This document shows, in pieces, positions 1 to 7,381 of a DNA stretch of 41,754 nucleotides (positions are counted from its first letter, which is position 1; each line of letters starts with the position of its first letter). Position numbers and translations under genes: made by a program. The notes beneath the pieces were generated by a model. The model had not been told where the DNA came from, did not search any database, and saw only the letters and a list, made by a program, of their open reading frames with translations. Source of the stretch: a virus; the IMG/VR virus record IMGVR_UViG_3300023176_006589, positions 1 to 41,754 of that record, one strand, 5' to 3'.

Positions 1-23
1 GGAAGGTCCGCCGTTTTTTATTC

Positions 24-98
24 GGCCCGTTCGTCTAGTGGTTAGGACACATGGTTTTCATCCATGCAACAGGAGTTCGATTCTCCTACGGGCTACCA
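24..98 (+). tRNA. tRNA-Glu (anticodon UUC)
   Basis: A full cloverleaf can be drawn. The acceptor stem GGCCCGT pairs with ACGGGCT with a G-U closing pair. The anticodon stem CATGG/CCATG holds the loop TTTTCAT, giving anticodon TTC (Glu). The T arm AGGAG-TTCGATT-CTCCT is followed by discriminator A and an encoded CCA at 96-98. T4-like phages often carry tRNAs to supplement host codon usage. Another tRNA could lie to the left of the window. Confidence 0.95.
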
Positions 99-137
99 GA
101 TTATGAAAGAGATGATACAATTAATAGGAAGGTATTT

Positions 138-362
138 GTGAAAAAAGAAACGAAAAGAATACATAAAGAGACCGCGACTCAAATAGCAACTGGATTGGTC
201 ATTAATTACCCCCTAAATCTCTTTCTATTGTATGTTTACATTGAGAGATTCAATATTACAGATCCAATAATATTGGGTACCATGGTGACCCTGGTGATGA
301 CTGTCGTTGCCTATACAAGAATCTTTTTGTTAAGATCATATTTCAGTAAAAAATATAAATAA
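138..362 (+). CDS. Small two-helix membrane protein, function unknown
   Basis: This 74-residue protein starts at GTG 138, chosen because AGGAAGG sits about six bases upstream. The longer reading from ATG 51 runs through the tRNA and is not credible. The N-terminus is basic (KKETKRIHKETATQ). Two hydrophobic segments follow at about residues 16-35 and 44-64, and the tail RSYFSKKYK is basic, so a two-span inner-membrane protein with both ends in the cytoplasm is likely. The layout recalls small phage membrane proteins of the DUF7220 type, but that link is from memory and unproven. Its stop codon overlaps a late-type promoter box for the next gene. Confidence 0.7.
   Translation: MKKETKRIHKETATQIATGLVINYPLNLFLLYVYIERFNITDPIILGTMVTLVMTVVAYTRIFLLRSYFSKKYK
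354..361 (+). promoter_or_regulatory. Late-type promoter box (TATAAATA), plus strand
   Basis: An exact T4 late consensus TATAAATA overlaps the end of the 74-residue membrane gene. It lies 72 bases upstream of the 433 gene, its likely target. Activity is inferred from the consensus and position only. Confidence 0.5.
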
Positions 363-432
363 ATTAAACGCGCTAATCACGACTAGTTCCTAGCCATGAA
401 ACCCCGTATATCATTAAAGGAGTTAGTTTATT

Positions 433-1131
433 ATGAAAGGTATACCTTCAATTAAGTTCGGTTTGAATACCGAAAGTGGTAATCAATATAAAGCTGGTTT
501 AACAATCATCCATCCAAAAGACAATCCTGTCACCCAACAAGAAGAATGGAAAGTTGCTTTTAATATCGTAAAAGATTTAATTGAATCCGGTGTCACCAAA
601 ATGGGTGAAGGATATTGTATCAGTGTTTCCGATATTTGTCTAAATCTATGTAAACAAAATGGTCTTTCAGCATCATTGTTAGAAGTTAAATTAAGTATCG
701 TAGATCAAGAAGACGGCACTACTCATATGGTCGGACATGATGTATCTTGGGAAAAAAATTCTCATACTAAAGTAAGTACTCATGTTGTTGTTGCTATTAA
801 TGCAGAAATCCCATTCTTTATGGATCTATCAATTGCTCATAGACTTCCAAATCAAATGCAAGCTGTTATGAATGTAATAAAAAATGAAGGAAGTAAAATA
901 ATATCTAATTTTGTATTTGGTAAAAAGACAGGATTTTTATATCAAGAAAAGGTTGATGGTGTTAGCGTTCCAAAATTACATCAAATAAGTATACTTGATA
1001 GAATGGCAACTGATAGATTTATTTTTTCTGAAATGAAACAATTAAAGATACTCAACATAATCGGTATCGTTATTTCCTCCTTTGCATTAATCAATGTAAT
1101 GGGAAAAATTCTCCTCGATTGGTACAACTAA
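433..1131 (+). CDS. Unknown protein with transglutaminase-like Cys-His-Asp pattern and C-terminal membrane anchor
   Basis: This is a 232-residue protein with AAGGAG about a dozen bases before its ATG. I do not recognise the family. The stretch GEGYC (Cys62), then ICLNLCKQNGLSASLLEV, followed by HVVVAI (His117) and FFMDLS (Asp131), follows the order and spacing of the transglutaminase-like core: GxC at the start of a helix, a 'GLSA' strand, an H-strand, then a D-strand. Residues about 206-227 (NIIGIVISSFALINVMGKIL) are hydrophobic and could anchor the protein in the inner membrane, with the bulk in the cytoplasm unless it is exported by another route. No signal peptide is visible. A late-type promoter box precedes it. 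The enzymatic reading is inference; the protein could be an inactive fold or something unrelated. Confidence 0.75.
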   Translation: MKGIPSIKFGLNTESGNQYKAGLTIIHPKDNPVTQQEEWKVAFNIVKDLIESGVTKMGEGYCISVSDICLNLCKQNGLSASLLEVKLSIVDQEDGTTHMVGHDVSWEKNSHTKVSTHVVVAINAEIPFFMDLSIAHRLPNQMQAVMNVIKNEGSKIISNFVFGKKTGFLYQEKVDGVSVPKLHQISILDRMATDRFIFSEMKQLKILNIIGIVISSFALINVMGKILLDWYN

Positions 1132-1142
1132 TTTCTTAAGAC

Positions 1143-1171
1143 AAAAAAAGAAGGAACCCGGAGGTTCCTTC
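1143..1171 (-). terminator. Rho-independent terminator after gp23
   Basis: Read on the minus strand, a nine-pair perfect stem GAAGGAACC/GGTTCCTTC with a four-base loop TCCG is followed by seven Ts. It lies about 60 bases beyond the capsid gene stop and ends the minus-strand structural operon. Confidence 0.85.
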
Positions 1172-1173
1172 TC

Positions 1174-1196
1174 AATGATTCCGAAGAATCGTTTTT
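1174..1196 (+). terminator. Rho-independent terminator of the plus-strand arm
   Basis: GATTC-CGAA-GAATC is extended by A-T and G-T pairs and followed by GTTTTTG. The CGAA tetraloop and T-run lie about 45 bases past the stop of the 433 gene. Confidence 0.7.
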
Positions 1197-1230
1197 GTGG
1201 TTAGTTGACCTAACTCTTCTTATACTAAGA

Positions 1231-2550
1231 TTAGAATAAGTTGCTAACAATAACTTTTCTGTAGTATCTGTTAAGATCAGCTGTAAGAGCACCAAGGCCT
1301 TGGCTAGAAACGTCACCTTGAGCGAATGGGTTTGCGACCATTCCGTAACGTGTCTTGAATCCAATTTTTGGTTGGAAGCTGTTCTCACCAACCGCACGTA
1401 CCATTTGTAGAGGAACGTATGGGCAGTAGAATAAACCTGCATCAAATGCAGATGAACCCTTGTAACCAACTACCATGTAGTTAGAACCTGCGAATGGGTC
1501 AACATATACTCTGAATCTACCGTTAAGAACACCAGCAAAAGTATTGCCTGTGTCATCAACTTCTAAAGTATTTGAGTTAAGAGCAGGTGTGTAATCTAAT
1601 ACACCAGCCATTTGTAATGCAGAAGCCACGTCAGAAGAACAAATAACAACGTTACCTTTTCCTCTTCTTGTTCCTTTAGCAATAGCGTTAGCTTCTTGCT
1701 CGATTTGGAACATAAGACCTTTGAACTTCTCAACAGACCATCTACCGTTTGCATCAACGTCTAAGTCGAATGTACCCGGTGTAGCTGCACCTGTTGCGCC
1801 TGGAACAGCAACAGCATAAATTGTTCTAACAACTTCTCTATTGATTTCAGTTAAGATTTCAGTTTGAAGAATGTTAGCCAATTCTGTTTCAGCATCCAAG
1901 CCATGAACAGCTTTAAGGTCCTGAGCAAGCTCAGTTGTGTATTCTGCTTTCAAAGCACGAGTCTTAGCAGAAACGGTTACTTTCTCAATTGAGAAGGCCA
2001 TTTCAGCATAGTTAGTCCCTTGACCATCACCTAAGGCTTCAGCAGCAGCTGTAGTCATACCAGTACCAGTTGTAATTAACTGAGTATTAGCATTTGGTAA
2101 TGTATTAGCGTGAGCTCCTGTACCAGCAAAGCCTGTATCAGCTTCGTTGAATAGAGCTTCAGCACCAGCTTGTGAACCATATCTTGCTCTCATCGCGAAG
2201 ATAAGACCTGTAGGACCAGTCATAGGCTGAACACCACAGATATCATAAGCGATAAGGTTAGGAACGGCTCTTCTTACTAATGAGATAAGGATTGGGTCAT
2301 AACCTGCACCAGGACCAGCTGGAGCAGAACCACCTGTAAATCCACCGGTTGTACCGACGTCATTAGTAGGAGCTTCTGAAAGCAAGCTTGTCATGTTAGC
2401 AGATAGATCACCAGTTTCCTTAAGTGCTCTTTCTGTATTCTCAAGAATAGTAGCAGTTACTGCTTTTCTATGAGAATCGCTAATTGGTGAAAAAGATTCG
2501 TGCTCGAGAATGGGCCCCCACTTTTCCACTAGTCTTGAATAGTTATCCAT
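1231..2550 (-). CDS. 23: Major capsid protein gp23
   Basis: This 439-residue homologue of T4 gp23 forms the hexamers of the head shell. The N-terminus (MDNYSRLVEKWGPILEHE) and body motifs such as LIAYDICGVQPMTGPTGLIF and the C-terminal YYRKVIVSNLF are typical of the family. A prohead protease site fits LSE|A after residue 59 (gp21 cuts after L/I-x-E), which would release a scaffold-binding propeptide of about 59 residues. It is shorter than T4 gp23 (521), as in marine T4-like phages. The ribosome site AAAGGAG is strong. It is the last gene of the operon, follows scaffold and protease, and is closed by a strong terminator. No separate gp24 vertex gene is visible in the window. Confidence 0.97.
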   Translation of the reverse strand: MDNYSRLVEKWGPILEHESFSPISDSHRKAVTATILENTERALKETGDLSANMTSLLSEAPTNDVGTTGGFTGGSAPAGPGAGYDPILISLVRRAVPNLIAYDICGVQPMTGPTGLIFAMRARYGSQAGAEALFNEADTGFAGTGAHANTLPNANTQLITTGTGMTTAAAEALGDGQGTNYAEMAFSIEKVTVSAKTRALKAEYTTELAQDLKAVHGLDAETELANILQTEILTEINREVVRTIYAVAVPGATGAATPGTFDLDVDANGRWSVEKFKGLMFQIEQEANAIAKGTRRGKGNVVICSSDVASALQMAGVLDYTPALNSNTLEVDDTGNTFAGVLNGRFRVYVDPFAGSNYMVVGYKGSSAFDAGLFYCPYVPLQMVRAVGENSFQPKIGFKTRYGMVANPFAQGDVSSQGLGALTADLNRYYRKVIVSNLF

Positions 2551-2595
2551 TTTGGATCTCCTTTATTAATATTAATTTAATTAAAAACCAATTTA

Positions 2596-3588
2596 TTAAT
2601 TATTCTTTTTTCTAGTGTTGAAAGCTTCAACAAGAGCATTAATAGAAGAGTAATCAGAAGTTGGTTTAGTTACTTCCTGTTCTTCTAGAATAATTTCGTC
2701 ATCTTCGTCCTGAACATCTTTCTTTTCAACAAGAGGCTTGTCAGAGAAGAATGACTCCTTAATTACTTGAAGATTTTCTGCATAAGCGTCAAGATCTTCA
2801 ATATCAAGCTTTTCAGACAATACTTTCAATCTTTCTACCTGATTCTCAGATAAACCTTCTGAAAGTTCGTCAAATTTTTGTTCTGCTTTGTAAGTAGCAA
2901 TTTGCTTTTGTAATTCGATATTCTCGTTTACTAAATCATTTGCTTTACCTTCCAATTCAGAAACTGTTGTCTCTAAGTTTGCTACAACGTCAACTGATTC
3001 TTCATCAACTGATACGTTGTGCTCTACGAATAAGTTCTTAAGACCTGACATTAATGATTCTGCCATTTCAACTTTAATTCCAGCTTCGATAGCAATTTCA
3101 TTTTCTGACATCCATTCAGAAACAACGTAGTCTAAATACTTATCAACATTTTCAGTAATAGTATCTAATTTCTCAGTTACTGCTTCATTCAATGCTTCGT
3201 CTAAAGACTTAGTTAATTCTTCACGAATTGTCTCAGTTCTTTTATTTACTTCTTCGTTTAATGCGGCTTCAAATACAAGACTAATCTTGCCTTTGAACTC
3301 TTCGGATAAATCTTCGCCTTCGATGATAGATGCAATTGAAGATTCCACCACAACCTCTTCGATTGTTTCGACTTCTTCAGTTGTTTCAACTTCTTCCGCT
3401 GTAGGAACTGGCTCTCCAGCTTTACCTTGCTCAGGTGTTACTTTCTTAGCATCTACAGGGCCTTTTGGCTCGTCAGTAGTTGTTTTCTTCAGCTTGTCCT
3501 TTTTGCCTTCGCCACCCTCAGGTGCCACAGGTTGAGGTACACTAGAAATACCATCATCAGCAACGAATGTGTTTTTCTCGTCTGCCAT
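2596..3588 (-). CDS. 22: Prohead core scaffold protein gp22
   Basis: This 330-residue, very acidic, largely helical protein sits between protease and capsid genes, as in T4 (gp22, 269 residues). After a low-complexity, Pro/Lys/Glu-rich head of about 90 residues, it has long predicted coiled coils (about 95-270: heptad-like EEVNKRTETIREELTKSLDEAL and ELEGKANDLVNENIELQKQ). The tail is acidic and ends KKNN. It would form the inner core around which gp23 assembles, then be degraded by gp21. AAAGGAG lies before the ATG. An exact late box lies about 65 bases upstream. Function is assigned mainly by position and composition, which fit well. Confidence 0.9.
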   Translation of the reverse strand: MADEKNTFVADDGISSVPQPVAPEGGEGKKDKLKKTTTDEPKGPVDAKKVTPEQGKAGEPVPTAEEVETTEEVETIEEVVVESSIASIIEGEDLSEEFKGKISLVFEAALNEEVNKRTETIREELTKSLDEALNEAVTEKLDTITENVDKYLDYVVSEWMSENEIAIEAGIKVEMAESLMSGLKNLFVEHNVSVDEESVDVVANLETTVSELEGKANDLVNENIELQKQIATYKAEQKFDELSEGLSENQVERLKVLSEKLDIEDLDAYAENLQVIKESFFSDKPLVEKKDVQDEDDEIILEEQEVTKPTSDYSSINALVEAFNTRKKNN

Positions 3589-3653
3589 TATTTTTCTCCT
3601 TTAAATTTGTTATAAATCTACAAATATTTAATTATAATAAACTTGACTGTTTT

Positions 3654-3661
3654 TATTTATA
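3654..3661 (-). promoter_or_regulatory. Late-type promoter box (TATAAATA) before gp22-gp23
   Basis: Exact TATAAATA on the minus strand in the gap between gp21 and gp22, about 65 bases upstream of gp22. It could supply extra transcripts for scaffold and capsid, the proteins needed in greatest amount. Confidence 0.7.
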
Positions 3662-3666
3662 AAAAG

Positions 3667-4344
3667 TTAATTTCTCAAAGAACGAACGAATGTTTCAAAC
3701 ATTCTTGTTGCCGTTGCTTCATCAATAGTCCTTACTACTCTATTCACTTTCTTTTCAACTTCTTCAACAATATTTTCGATAGCCTGAGTGGCTTTCCAAT
3801 TGCCAGAAGCAATATCGTAGTAATATTCTACATTCTCCATGATACCATTTACGAATGCATTTGGTGCTGAAGGGTCAGTGACAATATCAACAGTAGAAAG
3901 ATGGAAATCCTTTTGAACTTCCATTACTCCATCTCTACCTGCCTTGACCGAACCAAGACCTCGAGTTGAAACTCCGATCTTTACTCCTTCGTCTAATAGG
4001 CTTTTAACGATTTCCCCCATCGGTGTTGATAAGATTTTTGCCTTACCATAAAAATCGTTGCCATCACGTTTCATTTCAGTAATCAAATGCGAAACGCGAT
4101 CCCCGTTGATTTGTGGACCATCAGGGTGCCCTAACTCTCCGAGTGCTCTTTTAGTTTGAATAAATTCTTTATCATAGCGATTCATTTCGCTTTCTAAAGT
4201 AGCACTTGGATAAATTCTTCCGTTGCGATTTTTAATATCGCCTTGCATGAAGATTCCTTCGATAAAGTAATTCTTTTTACCGTCTTCTTTTTGCTCAGTA
4301 ATTACTTCTACAAAATCTTCTGTGTATTCTGCTATTAATCTCAT
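3667..4344 (-). CDS. 21: Prohead maturation protease gp21
   Basis: This 225-residue serine protease of the T4 prohead protease type (T4 gp21, 212 residues) cleaves scaffold and capsid propeptides inside the prohead. Family motifs are clear: NGRIYP (41-46), RALGELGHP with His73, GVSTRGLG with nucleophile Ser126, and VDIVTDPSAP with conserved acids Asp153/Asp157. The basic C-terminal end (RMFETFVRSLRN) may bind the core. Its start has AGGGAATAG upstream and an exact late promoter box only about 21 bases upstream, which implies a very short leader. Confidence 0.96.
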   Translation of the reverse strand: MRLIAEYTEDFVEVITEQKEDGKKNYFIEGIFMQGDIKNRNGRIYPSATLESEMNRYDKEFIQTKRALGELGHPDGPQINGDRVSHLITEMKRDGNDFYGKAKILSTPMGEIVKSLLDEGVKIGVSTRGLGSVKAGRDGVMEVQKDFHLSTVDIVTDPSAPNAFVNGIMENVEYYYDIASGNWKATQAIENIVEEVEKKVNRVVRTIDEATATRMFETFVRSLRN

Positions 4345-4364
4345 ATCTATTCCCTATTAAAAAC

Positions 4365-4372
4365 TATTTATA
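4365..4372 (-). promoter_or_regulatory. Late-type promoter box (TATAAATA) before gp21
   Basis: Exact TATAAATA on the minus strand, 20 bases from the gp21 start codon, in the gap after the 84-residue gene. The predicted leader is about 15 bases, just enough for the ribosome site. Confidence 0.65.
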
Positions 4373-4378
4373 ATCAGT

Positions 4379-4633
4379 TTATGCCCTATATGCTATCTTT
4401 GTCGCCCAGACCGCGGCGGCCGCTCCCGCAGCCGTTAGTGAATGAGACGATTCCTTTTCAACATAAATTGTAGCACCAGGACTAACAAAAACTTCTCCTG
4501 CAGTTTCTACTACAATAATAGATTCAGGTACTGTACCTGTATTCGTTACCGAAGCAATAGTAGCATCAAAAATTGTATTTGCTCCACTTGTTATATTAAC
4601 TGGAACACTTAGTGGTTTAACTATGCTCGGCAT
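4379..4633 (-). CDS. Small beta-rich protein, possible minor virion protein
   Basis: This 84-residue protein lies between the Cys-cluster protein and gp21. It is almost all short beta segments (VPVNITSGANTIFDATIASVTNTG, ESIIVVETAGEVFVSPGATIYVEK) and ends in an Ala-rich patch (TAAGAAAAVWATKIAYRA). The sequence recalls small single-domain beta proteins that decorate phage virions and that marine T4-like phages carry near the portal gene. No function can be proven. The Ala patch is encoded by a GC-rich stretch (about 4408-4436, including GCGGCCGC) that stands out from the AT-rich surroundings. AAGGA lies about nine bases before the ATG. Confidence 0.75.
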   Translation of the reverse strand: MPSIVKPLSVPVNITSGANTIFDATIASVTNTGTVPESIIVVETAGEVFVSPGATIYVEKESSHSLTAAGAAAAVWATKIAYRA

Positions 4634-4645
4634 CTTTAATATTCC

Positions 4646-5794
4646 TTATACTGTTTTAGCAAAATCTAAAATTTCGTTGTATCCTGCTTCATCAGCAATG
4701 AATACACTGTACATTTCATTTTTGTTTGTTTCTGTTAATTCTTCAAACATTCTGTTTAAAGTATCTGCATCTTCTTCTGAAATTTCAATTACTTCGTTGT
4801 TTTGTAATGTAAAAGAACCCGCTTCGATACTTTCGTATGCCATACCTGCTTTAGTAAAAATCTTTGAAGCAGATAAAGGTTTAGCATTAACCATTTGATC
4901 TCCTTTTGCATAAGCATATAGAGATTTAACATTTGAGAATACTTCTGCTAATTTGTTTTGCCACCATTCTTCAGGATCTTGTCCTTCCATTTTCAAATAG
5001 GATTGAATTTCTTCTGATGCATAACAAATAAAATGTAATTGTTTCAACATCATAGGAATTTCTTGTTGGGGACTTTCAAGCAATTCTTCCTCGGTTGAAA
5101 CTTTATTTAACATTTCTTTGAATGTCATTTGAATTGTTTTTCCATTTGAATCTTTAATGGTAACTTGTGTAGGACTTGTTTTTGGTTTGTCCTCACCTTT
5201 TAAAACTTTTTTCTTTTGAACTTCAGGCTCAATAGTTTTAGATGCTTCTGTATCATCGGCTTCTTTTGTTTCTGCTTTTTTAACAGGTTTCTTTTCTGCT
5301 TTTAATACTTTATCATCTGAACAACTACCTTCCTGCATACCTTTAATTTCATTGCCGCAGCAAGAACATTCTTTACCAATTTCTTCAACCTTATGTTCTC
5401 CGCCACAATGTTCGCAAGATTCGTCACAACCGCAAGAAGCTACCAATTCTTCTTTTTTAACTTCTTTGCTGTTTGATACTCCAAGAATCTCTACAATTGA
5501 TTTTCTAATAGGTGTTGTTGATTCTTCAACTTCCTCTTGTGATTTGCCATCACCTGTACCTCTATCAGGCAATGTTTGTGATACACGTTTCTTATACGCT
5601 TTATCGTAATTTACATCGCCTTTTTGGTCAGCAGGCCTTGCTGCTTCTCCTTTGCCAGGAATCTCACCTGTGAAGACATGGTCAGGAGCAACAGGATGTT
5701 TGATTAACTCAATCGTATGTTGATCCTTAAAGCGTCTTTCTTCAGGTGCCTTTGGTTGGGCAACTTCTGAAACTAGATCTTTAAAATTTTTCAT
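4646..5794 (-). CDS. Prohead-region protein with cysteine cluster, function unknown
   Basis: This 382-residue protein sits between portal gp20 and protease gp21, the slot where T4 encodes the small core proteins gp67 and gp68, but it is far larger and not clearly homologous. The N-terminal third is charged and disordered-looking (KDQHTIELIKHPVAPDHVFTGEIPGKGEA). Residues 121-158 hold eight cysteines (C121, C123, C127, C130, C143, C145, C146, C158) in a CxC-x3-CxxCGG ... CxCCG arrangement that suggests a zinc-binding knuckle. A Lys/Glu-rich linker follows, then a helical C-terminal domain (about 210-382: MLNKVSTEEELLE, IPMMLKQLHFICYASEEIQSYLK). A core or portal-associated role is inferred from position. 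A late box precedes the gene. Confidence 0.8.
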   Translation of the reverse strand: MKNFKDLVSEVAQPKAPEERRFKDQHTIELIKHPVAPDHVFTGEIPGKGEAARPADQKGDVNYDKAYKKRVSQTLPDRGTGDGKSQEEVEESTTPIRKSIVEILGVSNSKEVKKEELVASCGCDESCEHCGGEHKVEEIGKECSCCGNEIKGMQEGSCSDDKVLKAEKKPVKKAETKEADDTEASKTIEPEVQKKKVLKGEDKPKTSPTQVTIKDSNGKTIQMTFKEMLNKVSTEEELLESPQQEIPMMLKQLHFICYASEEIQSYLKMEGQDPEEWWQNKLAEVFSNVKSLYAYAKGDQMVNAKPLSASKIFTKAGMAYESIEAGSFTLQNNEVIEISEEDADTLNRMFEELTETNKNEMYSVFIADEAGYNEILDFAKTV

Positions 5795-5827
5795 GTTTAG
5801 TCCCTAATTTAATTTCTATATTACCTT

Positions 5828-5835
5828 TATTTATA
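5828..5835 (-). promoter_or_regulatory. Late-type promoter box (TATAAATA) before the Cys-cluster protein
   Basis: Exact TATAAATA on the minus strand just after the portal gene stop, 33 bases upstream of the Cys-cluster protein's start. Confidence 0.7.
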
Positions 5836-5838
5836 TTA

Positions 5839-7365
5839 TTAAAACGGTTCGTCCTCTTGATGACCGCCTGCTTCCTTTTCAGCCGCAATTTCATCTTCCA
5901 TTTCTTGTTGTTCTTCTTCAGTCATTTGAAGAATATTTTTCGTAATCCACTGATGAGAGAAATACTTACCAGTGTATTCTGAAACATCTCTAAGAGTATT
6001 CAATCTTTCTCTTAGAATTTCAGCTTCTTTTAATTCTTCAAAATAATTATCTTTAACAAAGTCATAACGAATATCATTTCTAATTTCTGCGAACTCTTCA
6101 GGTGTTAATATACCTTTGAGTATCAATTGCTTCTCTAATACCATATTAAATATCCATGAGAAGCGAGAACGAATTCTCCTAATAAATTTACCAAACTTTA
6201 GTTCATCACGAGTAATCTCAGATGTTCTACCAAAGGTTGCCATAGCTTCTGGTTCTAAACGGCTTAAAGGTACCTTCAACGCCTTGTATAATTTACGTTG
6301 AAAATACTCTAAGTTTTCGTTACCACTCAATCCTGGTGCATTACCTCCTGCGAGGGTATCAACTTCAGTTGATCTTTCTCCACCACGACGAGGGAACCAA
6401 AAGTCCTCGGTCATTGTTAGCATCTTTCGAGAATCGGTAATTTCACCGGTTGACGAATTATACTGTAACTTGTTTTTATGACGTGCCATCATATCTCTAA
6501 GATATTGTTCTGCCTTGTTCTTAGGCAGATTGCCCACGTCAATATAAAAAATTCTTCTTTCAGGTGCTCTTGTTAACGTGTAAATAACAACAGCATCTTC
6601 CAACATTCTAAGCTGATTTAAAGCTTTTCCTGCTGGATGTAAATGAGATAATACTAAACTATTATTCTCATTCATTAAGCCCGATGTTACTCGAGCTATA
6701 CTATCTTTAGCAATCTTGATTCCTGAAGTACTACTTGCTGGAGAACTTACTCCACCTGTACTTGTATTTTGGAACCCTGTTTCAGAATACATGTAATACT
6801 CGTTTTTAACTTTCTTAACAGGTATTCCTGAATGCTTGTCCTTTTGTTTCTTATCAACTTCTCGAATTAATTTTAGTTTTCGAGGATCAACATAACGTAA
6901 TTCTAATACACCTTTCTTAACATCTTCAGGATCAATAATAATATGATAATTTAATCTTCCATCAACATAAAATTTCTGAAACATATCATATGAATTATTA
7001 GTAAAGTCAAATAATGCAAGAACGTTATCAAATTCATTAATAATACTTTTCTTTACTTTATCTGGTAGATCTGTTTCTCCTAAAGAGATTTCAACAACTC
7101 TATCATTAGTATCAACACTAATTGCTTCATTAACAATGTCATCAATAGCCTGAGAAACTTCAGGCTGCATTGCCATATGACGATATCTTGTAATTAATTC
7201 AGATTCCGTTTTAGCGGAACCTTCCATATCAAGTATCGTATTATAAAAACCACCAAGAGCATTACCAACGGTAATCGCTCCATCATCATTAGAAGGTTCA
7301 GCAAAGGAGACTGGAAGTGTAGTCTCCTCTTCTGCCCTCTTTATATCAAAGCCAAAAATTTTCAA
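5839..7365 (-). CDS. 20: Portal vertex protein gp20 (TTG start)
   Basis: This 508-residue homologue of T4 gp20 (524) forms the dodecameric portal through which DNA enters and to which the neck attaches. Signature stretches include ELITRYRHMAMQPEVSQAIDDIVNEAI near the N-terminus, APERRIFYIDVGNLPKNKAEQY in the middle, and the Gly-rich VDTLAGGNAPGLSGNENLEYFQRKLYKALKVPLSRL. The reading frame has no ATG until residue 47, which would cut into conserved sequence, so TTG at 7363-7365 with AGGTGA about six bases upstream is taken as the start. The next upstream in-frame codons lead directly to a TAA. The C-terminus is strongly acidic. Confidence 0.96.
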   Translation of the reverse strand: MKIFGFDIKRAEEETTLPVSFAEPSNDDGAITVGNALGGFYNTILDMEGSAKTESELITRYRHMAMQPEVSQAIDDIVNEAISVDTNDRVVEISLGETDLPDKVKKSIINEFDNVLALFDFTNNSYDMFQKFYVDGRLNYHIIIDPEDVKKGVLELRYVDPRKLKLIREVDKKQKDKHSGIPVKKVKNEYYMYSETGFQNTSTGGVSSPASSTSGIKIAKDSIARVTSGLMNENNSLVLSHLHPAGKALNQLRMLEDAVVIYTLTRAPERRIFYIDVGNLPKNKAEQYLRDMMARHKNKLQYNSSTGEITDSRKMLTMTEDFWFPRRGGERSTEVDTLAGGNAPGLSGNENLEYFQRKLYKALKVPLSRLEPEAMATFGRTSEITRDELKFGKFIRRIRSRFSWIFNMVLEKQLILKGILTPEEFAEIRNDIRYDFVKDNYFEELKEAEILRERLNTLRDVSEYTGKYFSHQWITKNILQMTEEEQQEMEDEIAAEKEAGGHQEDEPF

Positions 7366-7381
7366 AATATCACCTATTTAA

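Noticed and set aside
51-137. Longer start for the first plus-strand gene at ATG 51
   Set aside because: It would code across the anticodon and T arms of the tRNA and has no ribosome site; GTG 138 has AGGAAGG at good spacing.
1128-1469. Open frame on the minus strand overlapping the gp23 3' end
   Set aside because: It lies inside the capsid gene in another frame, crosses the terminator, and has no family features.
2551-2595. Late promoter directly before gp23
   Set aside because: The gap is AT-rich (TTAATAAATT) but has no box matching the consensus; gp23 is better explained by the box before gp22.
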